Part shown: one piece after another, positions 1 through 5,422 of the stretch
How the letters are laid out: each line of letters starts with the position of its first letter
Numbering within the stretch: the first letter of the stretch is position 1
Origin: an uncultured Ruminococcus sp.
GTDB lineage: Bacteria; Bacillota_A; Clostridia; Oscillospirales; Ruminococcaceae
Reading direction: 5' to 3'
Assembly: GCA_900315975.1 (NCBI GenBank)
Contig: ONBA01000057.1
Location: 1 to 7,995 of the forward strand
DNA: 7,995 nt
Notes under the pieces: generated by a model
The model's input: the letters and a program-made list of their open reading frames with translations, nothing else
Databases searched by the model: none
What the model was told of the DNA's origin: nothing
Position numbers and translations under genes: made by a program

Positions 1-509
1 AGCCGTATCAGCAGCTTTTCCGCAAACTGAGCTTCAGCGCTGCATCGTTCATCAGGTAAGAAATACGCTGAAATACGTCGGAGAGAAGAACAAGAAGGAA
101 TTCTCAAACGACCTGAAAACGATATATCATGCACCTTCCGAGGACGCTGCTCTGGAAGCCCTCGACCGTGTTACTGAAAAATGGGAGGAAGATTATCCCA
201 ACGCTATGAAGAGCTGGTACAAGAACTGGGACGTAATATCGCCGATTTTTAAGTTCTCCTCCGACGTCAGGAAGATCATTTATACTACCAACGCTATAGA
301 GAGCCTTAACAGTGGCTATCGCCGTCTGAACAAGCAGAGGAGTGTATTTCCGAGCGATACAGCGCTCCTGAAGGCTCTGTATCTTGCAACACATGAAATA
401 ACGAAGAAATGGACTATGCCGCTGCGAAACTGGGGTAAAGTCCTGGGTGAACTATATTCTGGAAGAACTTCTGCCATGGAATAGATCTGTACAAAAAATC
501 TGTAAAGCA
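1..509 (+). mobile_element. Right part of an IS256-family insertion sequence (right boundary approximate)
   Basis: The transposase fragment and about 25 bases after its stop are taken as the right end of the insertion sequence. The A/T-rich stretch at 486-508, which contains TGTACA and ends in TAAAGC, is the best candidate for the right terminal inverted repeat. The left end is not in the window, so the repeat cannot be confirmed. The true edge could lie anywhere from about 490 to 550. Confidence 0.55.
2..484 (+). CDS. IS256-family (mutator-type) transposase, C-terminal part
   Basis: The frame is open from the left edge to a TAG stop, so this is the last 160 residues of a transposase whose N-terminal half lies outside the window. 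DDE transposases of this family cut and join the ends of their insertion sequence. The fragment carries the family's C-terminal landmarks in order: the LQRCIVHQVRNTLKYV stretch near the left edge, the YTTNAIESLN block, whose glutamate is the last catalytic acidic residue of the DDE triad, and the TKKWTMPLRNWG block close to the end. The upstream aspartates would lie outside the window. No frameshift or stop is seen. The element lies directly against a helicase gene fragment that lacks its start, which suggests it inserted there. Family assignment is firm; whether the element is complete and active cannot be judged. Confidence 0.93.
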   Translation, partial: AVSAAFPQTELQRCIVHQVRNTLKYVGEKNKKEFSNDLKTIYHAPSEDAALEALDRVTEKWEEDYPNAMKSWYKNWDVISPIFKFSSDVRKIIYTTNAIESLNSGYRRLNKQRSVFPSDTALLKALYLATHEITKKWTMPLRNWGKVLGELYSGRTSAME

Positions 510-524
510 TTATGAGTAATAGTA

Positions 525-548
525 ATCTCCGAGCCACAGCTCGGGGAT
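525..548. other. Hairpin at the insertion sequence/helicase junction
   Basis: A 10-bp stem (525-534 with 539-548, one G-T pair) closes a CACA loop; the core is CCGAGC/GCTCGG. No T-run follows, so it is a poor intrinsic terminator. It lies between the transposase stop and the first helicase-like codons and may belong to the end of the insertion sequence. Confidence 0.45.
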
Positions 549-1320
549 CTCAAGAAAGCTATATACTCCTTTATCAAATCTTAATAGCATTATTTATATA
601 AATGCAACTGATGTAAATTGGGCTATAAAAGCAATATCACACCTAGATTTTAATATACGAACAGCTTTACTAAGATATAGCCATAATAATGCTCGCTTAG
701 GCGCAGATGAACTAACTAATAATGGATTTGACTTTGTATATATTCCTGTATTACCAATTGCAGATATATCAACAAATGCTGCGTGGCTTTACATGGAGTT
801 AGCCAAATATATAATTATACACAATTATTCTGTTTATGATTTTATTTCTGAAATACCTGTTGAAGGCGATGAAAGTAAAAAAGCAATTTCTGTAATCACA
901 AAGCTACTATACAACATTAAAAAGAGCATATTAAATGAAACAGTTTTTTATACTAAAGTGAATAAATTAGCAGATTACTTAGGATATCAAACAAGCGCTT
1001 CCCATTTATCAAAACTATATAAAACAGTAAGTGATACTTCTTTTCATGTTGCTTTTAATGCAGACAATTATAAGAATATTGCAATAACGTTTCATTCTTC
1101 TAAAGGATTAGAATTTGATCAAGTGATAATTTTTGCCGAAGATTATGACTTGTCTAAGAAGACAGATATATTTAATCACTATGTTGCAGTTACTCGTGCA
1201 AAAACAAAACTAATAATCATAAGTAAACATAACTTCTCCTCAAACTCTTTCCAACGAAATATCAGAAGTATTCTAAAACAAAGTGGCTTAATACTTGAAG
1301 ATGTATTAATTGTTGAATAA
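526..1320 (+). pseudogene. UvrD/Rep-type SF1 helicase, C-terminal fragment (GajB-like)
   Basis: A single frame is open from 526 to a TAA at 1318-1320, but it has no start codon before the internal ATG at 793. The 5' part of the gene is therefore missing. The protein ends with two hallmarks of superfamily 1 helicases: ITFHSSKGLEFDQVIIF (motif V, about bases 1081-1131) and YVAVTRAKTKLIII (motif VI, about 1180-1221), which carries the arginine that contacts ATP. Upstream, residues such as ALLRYSHNNARLG and YSVYDFISEIP recall the small UvrD helicases paired with OLD-type nucleases in Gabija defence; this subfamily call is from memory of the style and not proven. The stretch is clearly more AT-rich than the transposase and later genes, which suggests horizontal transfer. 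The insertion sequence probably cut the gene, so it cannot make an active helicase. Any nuclease partner would lie to the left, outside the window. Confidence 0.8.
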
Positions 1321-1346
1321 CAAGTAGGTTTCTATTCATTTGCTCG

Positions 1347-1369
1347 ATTGTCGCAAATAATGCGACAGT
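1347..1369. repeat. Dispersed hairpin, TTGTCGCA type
   Basis: A 9-bp stem (1347-1355 with 1361-1369, one T-G pair) closes an AATAA loop. Its arm, ATTGTCGCA, matches the arms of the hairpin run at 2597-2691. It follows the helicase stop by 26 bases and lacks a strong T-run, so terminator function is uncertain. Confidence 0.6.
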
Positions 1370-1391
1370 TCAAAATATACCTGTGGTTTAC

Positions 1392-1420
1392 TTGCTTTTT
1401 CCAAAAAGCTATGATATAAT
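1392..1420 (+). promoter_or_regulatory. Promoter of the 35-codon ORF unit
   Basis: TTGCTT (1392-1397) and TATAAT (1415-1420) are 17 bases apart, with an extended -10 TGA just before the hexamer. The transcript would have a leader of about 65 bases holding a GGTCG/CGACC hairpin (1444-1457). The promoter block, including GGTTTACTTG upstream, resembles the one at 7931-7965. Confidence 0.75.
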
Positions 1421-1494
1421 ACAGGTAAAGTCAGAACAGAAACGGTCGGAAGCGACCACTGTAACAAGAATAATTACGAAAGGAGTTACCCGAA

Positions 1495-1602
1495 ATGAAA
1501 CAGTTTACTATGGTTTATCTGTACAGTGAACACTATGAGGAAAGTTTCTATCACGAGAGTGAAGAAGCTCTTATTGTGCTGCGTACAGAACATAGTGGAT
1601 AG
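1495..1602 (+). CDS. Small ORF, 35 aa, unknown function
   Basis: ATG at 1495 is preceded by a strong AAAGGAG site (1479-1485) with 9 bases of spacing. The predicted peptide begins MKQFTMVYLYSEHYEESFY and is rich in Glu, Tyr and His, with no obvious membrane segment or signal peptide. A promoter and hairpin leader lie upstream and an intrinsic terminator lies 46 bases after the stop, so the whole unit is self-contained. I do not recognise a family. It could be a real small protein, the N-terminal remnant of a longer protein truncated by mutation, or a leader peptide controlling the XRE gene beyond the terminator. No frameshifted continuation could be convincingly joined in the other frames. 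Confidence 0.5.
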   Translation: MKQFTMVYLYSEHYEESFYHESEEALIVLRTEHSG

Positions 1603-1648
1603 TCATTTCGGAGAGCACTTTCTTTGTATTGTGATCCATACAAATGAT

Positions 1649-1683
1649 AAACACCGTCTGTATGCAAGCAGGCGGTGTTTTTG
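1649..1683 (+). terminator. Intrinsic terminator after the 35-codon ORF
   Basis: A 12-bp stem (1649-1660 with 1669-1680, one T-G pair; core ACACCG/CGGTGT) with an 8-base loop runs into a T-rich tail. It lies between the small ORF and the XRE gene, so the XRE gene would be reached only by read-through or by a promoter of its own. Confidence 0.85.
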
Positions 1684-1715
1684 TTTTCATAATACAAGGA
1701 AAGGAGTTGCTCACG

Positions 1716-1940
1716 ATGCCAGTTATCGACGTAAAGGCAACAGGTAATAATATCAAGAATATCATCAAATCCAAAGGCTTCAAAATATCTGATGTGCAGG
1801 CAAGATGCGGTTTCAATACTCCACAGGCTATATTCAAGTGGATGCGTGGGGACGCTGTACCTACTATTGATAATCTGATAATACTTGCGGATATGTTTGA
1901 TGTGCCGATAGATAAAATAATAATCGTCACCCGTATTTAA
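1716..1940 (+). CDS. Small XRE-family helix-turn-helix protein
   Basis: This 74-aa protein is almost entirely one Cro/CI-type DNA-binding domain. Residues 10-22 form the first helix, KISDVQARCGF and TPQAIFKWMRG (about 23-44) form the helix-turn-helix, and the PTIDNLIILADMFDVPIDKII stretch is the usual closing helix pair of this family. The ATG at 1716 is chosen because it has an AAAGGAG site at 1700-1706 with 9-base spacing. An in-frame ATG at 1644 would place the terminator inside the gene. No clear -35/-10 pair lies between the terminator and the start, so expression may depend on read-through. The stop codon lies in the loop of the hairpin preceding the first tRNA gene. Its target is unknown; a plausible one is its own upstream region. 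Confidence 0.88.
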   Translation: MPVIDVKATGNNIKNIIKSKGFKISDVQARCGFNTPQAIFKWMRGDAVPTIDNLIILADMFDVPIDKIIIVTRI

Positions 1941-1952
1941 GTGACGATATAT
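1925..1952 (+). promoter_or_regulatory. Hairpin plus ATATAT leader of tRNA-Glu copy 1
   Basis: A 6-bp stem, CGTCAC (1925-1930) with GTGACG (1941-1946), is followed by ATATAT and then the first tRNA base. The second tRNA-Glu gene has the same layout with different stem bases. It may guide 5' processing of the precursor. It overlaps the end of the XRE gene. Confidence 0.5.
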
Positions 1953-2029
1953 GGCGGATTCGTCTAACAGGTCAGGACAAGAGGCTTTCAATCTCTAAAT
2001 AGTGGGTTCGATCCCCCTATCCGTCACCA
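1953..2029 (+). tRNA. tRNA-Glu(TTC), copy 1, irregular T-stem
   Basis: The cloverleaf folds with acceptor GGCGGAT/ATCCGTC, discriminator A and encoded CCA. The D-arm is GTCT/GGAC. The anticodon stem is AGAGG/TCTCT with loop CTTTCAA, giving anticodon TTC at 1987-1989. The T-arm has one base too many: A2001-G2002 and GGG (2004-2006) pair with CCC (2014-2016), C2017 and T2018 only if T2003 is bulged. The gene reads glutamate codons GAA/GAG if functional. It is nearly identical to copy 2 except in the T-stem. Confidence 0.85.
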
Positions 2030-2045
2030 CAAGCTCACTTTGTAT

Positions 2046-2071
2046 GTAAGCGTTACTTTGCTTTCGCTTAC
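2046..2071. other. Spacer hairpin between tRNA-Glu and tRNA-His
   Basis: A perfect 7-bp stem, GTAAGCG (2046-2052) with CGCTTAC (2065-2071), lies in the 60-base spacer and is followed by an A/T-rich run up to tRNA-His. It could be a processing signal or a weak terminator. The following T-run is short and displaced from the stem. Confidence 0.45.
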
Positions 2072-2089
2072 GGATAATAATATTTTTAT

Positions 2090-2164
2090 GGTGGTCGTCG
2101 TCTAATGGAAGGACGTCAGATTGTGGCTCTGAAAATGAGAGTTCGATTCTCTTCGATCACCCCA
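2090..2164 (+). tRNA. tRNA-His(GTG)
   Basis: Anticodon GTG (2123-2125) sits in loop TTGTGGC on stem TCAGA/TCTGA. The acceptor is GTGGTCG/CGATCAC with one G-T pair. The extra G at -1 (2090) and discriminator C73, both identity elements of bacterial tRNA-His, are present, and CCA is encoded. The T-arm is regular (GAGAG/CTCTT) with a 4-base variable loop, which makes the irregular tRNA-Glu copies next to it stand out. Confidence 0.95.
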
Positions 2165-2262
2165 GCGCCGAGCAGGCGCGCGCAGTTTCGCGTTTCACTT
2201 TTGGCGGAGCGCGAAACACATCCGCGCATATAAGTGTCGAAAAACACGACATTTTCAATTAA
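2165..2262. other. Hairpin-rich spacer between tRNA-His and tRNA-Tyr
   Basis: This 98-base spacer contains no gene but holds three hairpins: GCGCC/GGCGC (2165-2179) directly after the tRNA-His CCA, GTTTCGCG/CGCGAAAC (2185-2192 with 2210-2217), and TGTCG/CGACA (2235-2251). Its first half is much more GC-rich than the surrounding DNA. Confidence 0.5.
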
Positions 2263-2354
2263 GGGCAAGTATGCGTAGCTGGCGAACGCAGCAGACTGTA
2301 AATCTGCCACCCTTGCGGTAAACATCGCAGGTTCGATTCCTGCCTTGCCCACCA
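2263..2354 (+). tRNA. tRNA-Tyr(GTA)
   Basis: Acceptor GGGCAAG/CTTGCCC, D-arm TGCG/CGCA, anticodon stem GCAGA/TCTGC with loop CTGTAAA (anticodon GTA at 2298-2300), a long class II variable arm, T-arm GCAGG/CCTGC, discriminator A and encoded CCA. All arms pair well. Confidence 0.95.
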
Positions 2355-2361
2355 ATAAAAC

Positions 2362-2390
2362 CTCCGCCCTTTTTCTGAGCGGAGATATAT
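2362..2390 (+). promoter_or_regulatory. Hairpin plus ATATAT leader of tRNA-Glu copy 2
   Basis: The stem CTCCGC (2362-2367) with GCGGAG (2379-2384) is followed by ATATAT and the tRNA. The layout is the same as before copy 1: a 6-bp stem, a 10-11 base loop, and exactly six bases to the tRNA. The stem sequence differs, but pairing is kept. Confidence 0.5.
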
Positions 2391-2467
2391 GGCGGATTCG
2401 TCTAACAGGTCAGGACAAGAGGCTTTCAATCTCTAAATGCCGGGTTCGAACCCCGCATCCGTCACCA
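2391..2467 (+). tRNA. tRNA-Glu(TTC), copy 2, irregular T-stem
   Basis: This gene is identical to copy 1 from the acceptor through the anticodon arm and the AAAT variable loop. The T-arm differs: G2439-C2440 and GGG (2442-2444) pair with CCC (2452-2454), G2455 and C2456 if C2441 is bulged. Discriminator A and CCA are encoded. The bulge is at the same place as in copy 1, with both outer pairs changed in a compensating way. Confidence 0.87.
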
Positions 2468-2469
2468 AT

Positions 2470-2564
2470 GGTCGCATAAGCCTAACTGGTAAGGCAGCAG
2501 TTTGCTAAACTGTGAGTAATCGGGATATTCCGATGTCTGAGTTCAAGTCTCAGTACGACCGCCA
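2470..2564 (+). tRNA. tRNA-Ser(GCT)
   Basis: Anticodon GCT (2504-2506) sits in loop TTGCTAA on stem GCAGT/ACTGT. A long variable arm with stem ATCGG/CCGAT, a three-pair D-stem and T-arm CTGAG/CTCAG fit a class II serine tRNA for AGC/AGU codons. The acceptor GGTCGCA/TACGACC has one C-A mismatch (C2475 with A2555). Discriminator G and CCA are present. It begins two bases after the tRNA-Glu CCA, so the two are surely cotranscribed. Confidence 0.92.
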
Positions 2565-2567
2565 AAA

Positions 2568-2691
2568 GCATTTTGCAGAAAATGCACATTACTATGAGTT
2601 GTTGTATTTTCTGCAACAACTGAAAAATGAACTGTTGCAAAAAACGCAACAGTTCCTGCTAAAATGAGTTGTCGCATATTTTGCGATAACT
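2568..2691. repeat. Run of four hairpins, three from one family
   Basis: Hairpins lie at 2568-2585 (GCATTTT/AAAATGC), 2597-2621 (10 bp, one wobble), 2629-2655 (perfect 10 bp, GAACTGTTGC/GCAACAGTTC) and 2667-2691 (10 bp, one wobble). The last three share the arm consensus RRYTGTYGCA, and each is preceded by ATGA, so they look like imperfect tandem units of about 32-38 bases. The arm also matches the hairpin at 1347-1369. They separate tRNA-Ser from the terminator. Confidence 0.75.
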
Positions 2692-2694
2692 GAC

Positions 2695-2732
2695 AACAGC
2701 TCCCGTCCAGATAGAGACAGGAGCTGTTTTTT
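2695..2732 (+). terminator. Intrinsic terminator of the tRNA cluster
   Basis: A 13-bp stem with one C-A mismatch (2695-2707 with 2716-2728; core CAGCTCC/GGAGCTG), an 8-base loop and a TTTTTT tail end the tRNA transcription unit. Confidence 0.9.
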
Positions 2733-2733
2733 A

Positions 2734-2762
2734 TTGAAAAACTCCCCCAAATATGATATAAT
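2734..2762 (+). promoter_or_regulatory. Promoter of the kinase-methyltransferase module
   Basis: TTGAAA (2734-2739) and TATAAT (2757-2762) are 17 bases apart, with extended -10 TGA. It begins two bases after the tRNA terminator tail and drives the kinase-like gene at 2796. Confidence 0.85.
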
Positions 2763-2795
2763 TATGGAAACTATCGGAAAGGAGCCGCGGCTACT

Positions 2796-3307
2796 ATGAT
2801 AATACTGATAACAGGTGCTTCGCATACAGGGAAAACGCTTCTCGCGCAGAAACTGCTTGAAAAATACACGTACCCTTACCTGTCTATCGACCACCTTAAA
2901 ATGGGACTTATAAGAAGCGGTCAGACCGAGCTCACTCCCTATGACGATGGCAAGCTGACGGCATACCTCTGGATATCCTGAAAGAGATGATAAAGACTGC
3001 CATTGAAAACGAACAGGATCTCATAATCGAGGGCTGTTATATTCCCTTTGACTGGAAGAACAGCTTTGACGCCGACTATCTGTCGCAGATAAAATACATC
3101 TGCCTTGTTATGAGTGAAAGCTACATAACCAGCCATTTCGGTGACATTGTCAGCTTCGGGAACGCTATCGAGAAAAGGCTCTCCAATGACATCAGTATTG
3201 AGGATATAATACAGGACAATCAGGAATATTTCCGCGGCTGTATCAGTTACGGACTTGACTATTATCTGATAAATGATGAATACGATTTGGAAAGGTGCTG
3301 TATATGA
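2796..3307 (+). pseudogene. P-loop kinase-like ATPase, frameshifted
   Basis: The first frame starts at ATG 2796 after an AAAGGAG site (2778-2784) and begins with a Walker A motif, GASHTGKT (residues 7-14), followed by SIDHLKMGLIRSG, the usual second-strand and lid region of small nucleoside kinase-like P-loop proteins. It stops at 2979-2981. The protein continues in the next frame (ILKEMIKTAIENEQDLIIEGCYIPFDW onward) to a TGA at 3305-3307. The two parts join within about 2966-2976 as if one base had been lost, restoring a protein of roughly 170 residues. Family members probably phosphorylate a small molecule; the substrate is unknown. The ATG at 2987 has no properly spaced ribosome site, so it is not taken as a separate gene. 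The end overlaps the methyltransferase start by ATGA. A sequencing error is an alternative to true inactivation. Confidence 0.8.
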
Positions 3308-3933
3308 GCAACCCATGGGAAGAAATAAGTCTTGACGACTATGAAAAGCACATGAGCCTTGATTCTGTACGGCAGCTTCAGGCACTCGATTCCATAATGA
3401 AGGAGCAGTTCGCTGCCTACCCTGTGGAGACTGCCGCAGTTCTGGGCGTTGCAGGCGGAAACGGACTCGAACACATCGGCACCGACAAGTTCCGCACAGT
3501 CTACGGAATCGACATCAATGCGGACTTTCTCCGTGCGGTATCTCAGCGATATGCTCAGCTCTCGGGAGTTCTGGAGTGCCTGCACATCGACCTTATAAAC
3601 GAAGCAGAGAAGCTCCCGCAGGCACAGCTTCTGATAGCAAACCTGCTTATCGAGTACATCGGCTACGGAGCGTTCCAGCGAGCCGTTTTGCAGACCGCTC
3701 CCGAGTACGTTTCCTGCGTGATACAGATAAACACCGACGAGGAGCAATGGGTGTCGGAGTCGCCGTACCTGCGAGCTTTCGACAGGCTTGACGCGGTTCA
3801 TCACCAAATGGAAGAAAAAGCTCTCACGGCTGCTATGGAGGAGATAGGATACTCGGTGATATTGCAGGAGTCATATCCACTGCCTAATGGCAAGGCACTT
3901 GTGAGGCTGGATTTTATGAAAAACGAGGTGTAA
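3304..3933 (+). CDS. Class I SAM-dependent methyltransferase
   Basis: The 209-aa protein has the glycine-rich SAM-binding loop VLGVAGGNG at residues 46-54 and the acidic end of the next strand in YGIDIN (D70), followed by HIDLINEAEKLPQAQLLIANLLIEYIGY (about 94-121), which corresponds to the later SAM-site motifs. The substrate cannot be read from sequence; a small molecule is as likely as a macromolecule. ATG 3304 is chosen over the in-frame GTG at 3295 because GGAAAGG (3289-3295) is well placed before it and because it overlaps the preceding gene's stop as ATGA, the usual sign of translational coupling. With the upstream frame broken, coupling may be weakened. The DUF2262-like gene follows after one base. 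Confidence 0.88.
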   Translation: MSNPWEEISLDDYEKHMSLDSVRQLQALDSIMKEQFAAYPVETAAVLGVAGGNGLEHIGTDKFRTVYGIDINADFLRAVSQRYAQLSGVLECLHIDLINEAEKLPQAQLLIANLLIEYIGYGAFQRAVLQTAPEYVSCVIQINTDEEQWVSESPYLRAFDRLDAVHHQMEEKALTAAMEEIGYSVILQESYPLPNGKALVRLDFMKNEV

Positions 3934-3934
3934 T

Positions 3935-4438
3935 ATGTCATTTTTATCGAAATTATTCGGCAGTAAAAAGCCTGAAAGAGAGCTCAAAGTCATTCACGAC
4001 AAATACTGTGATTTTACCGATGCAGACGACGTTTCAGAGTACAAAGGCACAGTGAAATGGCACAATTATGATTGTGACATTTTGCTTGATATTGATGAAT
4101 ACCCAAGCGAGAACCCAACCATTGAAAAATCACTCGCCGTGTTCCATATGCTTTACGAAAATATGGAGGAATGGGACAGAAAGGTCAAGGAGTGTGCCGC
4201 GGCTGAATTTATGGACGAAAACGGTATGGTCGAGATATGGGGCGACGGCAAAGAGGACAATGTTCCGCCAATGCCAAAAGAAGAATTCATAAAAGAGATT
4301 GCTGTTTTTGAAATACTCATTACAAACAATGGCGAGATAACATTCAGGATACCTGCTGACGGCTTGTTCACTGACCATGAGATCGTGATTGAAGCCAAAA
4401 GCACCGGTGAGATACTGTCCTGTTCACTTGCGGGATAA
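3935..4438 (+). CDS. DUF2262-like protein of unknown function
   Basis: This soluble 167-aa protein starts MSFLSKLFGSKK and has no signal peptide or membrane segment. It starts one base after the methyltransferase stop, with GAGGTG just upstream, so it is the third gene of the same operon. YKGTVKWHNYDCDILLDID (about residues 36-54) and the C-terminal FRIPADGLFTDHEIVIEAKSTGEILSCSLAG recall DUF2262, a family often found with a GHxI-type motif near its end; here the matching residues are DHEI. The middle part (LYENMEEWDRKVKECAAAEF) looks helical. The biochemical role of DUF2262 proteins is not known to me. Family assignment is from recall and moderately sure. Confidence 0.75.
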   Translation: MSFLSKLFGSKKPERELKVIHDKYCDFTDADDVSEYKGTVKWHNYDCDILLDIDEYPSENPTIEKSLAVFHMLYENMEEWDRKVKECAAAEFMDENGMVEIWGDGKEDNVPPMPKEEFIKEIAVFEILITNNGEITFRIPADGLFTDHEIVIEAKSTGEILSCSLAG

Positions 4439-4499
4439 ACCACTATAAATCCGCCTGACACCGAAAGCCACAAAATATCAGGAAAGCAAACTCACACGA

Positions 4500-4508
4500 T
4501 GTTATAAT
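4500..4508 (+). promoter_or_regulatory. Extended -10 promoter of the AraC-type gene
   Basis: TGTTATAAT ends at 4508, 27 bases before the AraC-type start codon. No good -35 hexamer lies 17 bases upstream (AGGAAA at 4480-4485), so the promoter would rely on the extended -10 or on an activator, possibly the AraC protein itself. No strong terminator is visible between the DUF2262-like gene and this point. Confidence 0.6.
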
Positions 4509-4535
4509 AAAATTACACTAAAGGAGGGAAAACAA

Positions 4536-5405
4536 ATGAACTTAGCCACAGGTATTCAGAAAGCTATCGACTACATCGAAGCGCACATCACCGACGAGCT
4601 TGATATGGGGGAGGTCGCAAGTCAGGCGGCTTGCTCGCTCTACTATTTCCAGAAGATTTTCGGTATACTGTGCGGTATCACCGTAGGCGAATACATCCGT
4701 AACAGGCGGCTCACACTTGCCGGCAGTGAGCTGATGAAAACGGACGCAAAGGTCATCGACACGGCGCTGAAATACGGCTATGAGTCGCCTGAGAGCTTCA
4801 CAAGAGCGTTCACTCGCTTCCACGGCGTAACGCCTACTGAGGCAAAGCGCGAGGGCGGCAGGCTCCGTTCGTTTTCCCGTTTCAAGGTGCAGATCATTTT
4901 GAAAGGCGGTAATTCCATGAATTATAACATCGTTAAAAAGGACGCATTCACAGTGCTTGAAAAGGTGGAGCAGCACACAGTTGTGGGCGAGCAGAACAAG
5001 AACACTATCCCCGAATTCTGGGGCAGAGCCCACTCCGACGGCACTATCACCACTCTGCTTGAACACGCATCGGACAGCACTTTTATCTACGGTACCTGCT
5101 ACGGCAACGGTCTCACAGACACCGAGACCTTCGACTACGGTATCGCTGTGGAGTGTGCTCCCGATACTGTTGCTCCCGAGGGCTTCCGTGTGAACACTAT
5201 TCCTGCAAGAACATGGGTAGTTGCTGAGTGTACTGGTCCCATGCCCGAGGCTATACAGCAGCTCTGGCACGAGCTTTGTGCGGAGTTCTTCCCCACATCG
5301 GACTACACTCCCACCTACGAAATGGACATTGAGGCTTACCCCGACGGAGATATGCTGTCTCCCAACTACAAGAGCCAGATATGGATACCTGTTGTGAGTG
5401 ATTAA
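4536..5405 (+). CDS. AraC-family regulator with GyrI-like effector domain
   Basis: This 289-aa protein has an N-terminal AraC/XylS DNA-binding domain with two helix-turn-helix units: LDMGEVASQAACSLYYFQKIFG (about residues 22-43) and KVIDTALKYGYESPESFTRAF (about 72-92), followed by the conserved GVTPTEAKR. A linker leads to a second domain (about 127-289) that starts MNYNIVKKDAFTVLEKVEQHTVVG and ends QIWIPV, as in GyrI-like effector-binding domains such as that of Rob. Proteins of this layout sense small hydrophobic or cationic molecules and activate efflux or detoxification genes; the ligand here is unknown. AGGAGGG (4522-4528) lies 7 bases before the ATG. The long opposite-strand frame over this gene is a coding shadow. 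Confidence 0.93.
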   Translation: MNLATGIQKAIDYIEAHITDELDMGEVASQAACSLYYFQKIFGILCGITVGEYIRNRRLTLAGSELMKTDAKVIDTALKYGYESPESFTRAFTRFHGVTPTEAKREGGRLRSFSRFKVQIILKGGNSMNYNIVKKDAFTVLEKVEQHTVVGEQNKNTIPEFWGRAHSDGTITTLLEHASDSTFIYGTCYGNGLTDTETFDYGIAVECAPDTVAPEGFRVNTIPARTWVVAECTGPMPEAIQQLWHELCAEFFPTSDYTPTYEMDIEAYPDGDMLSPNYKSQIWIPVVSD

Positions 5406-5422
5406 AACGTACATACAGTTTT

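Noticed and set aside
1644..1715. Upstream in-frame ATG for the XRE gene
   Set aside because: It would place a strong terminator hairpin inside the coding region and has no ribosome site. The ATG at 1716 has both good spacing and a fitting domain start.
1551..1991. Leftward open frames across the small ORF, the terminator and the XRE gene
   Set aside because: They run through a terminator and into a tRNA gene, have no recognisable motif, and the opposite strand explains the region.
1922..2029. Attachment site of an integrated element at tRNA-Glu, since CGTCACC occurs both before the gene and at its 3' end
   Set aside because: The match is only seven bases and is explained by the upstream hairpin arm. 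No integrase is present.
2116..2355. Leftward open frame over tRNA-His and tRNA-Tyr
   Set aside because: It overlaps two well-formed tRNA genes. Such apparent frames on tRNA arrays are a common artefact.
2597..2691. Possible CRISPR array
   Set aside because: The units are short palindromes with almost no spacer, differ in sequence and number only three. No cas gene is near.
2960..2990. Programmed frameshifting in the kinase gene
   Set aside because: No slippery heptamer or downstream pseudoknot is evident. A simple one-base loss is enough.
3262..3807. Leftward open frame across the kinase and methyltransferase genes
   Set aside because: It is a shadow frame with no motif. The plus strand has recognisable families, an operon structure and ribosome sites.
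4542..5414. Opposite-strand open frame of 290 codons over the AraC-type gene
   Set aside because: It mirrors the codons of a clearly recognisable regulator, shows no family motif and has no ribosome site.
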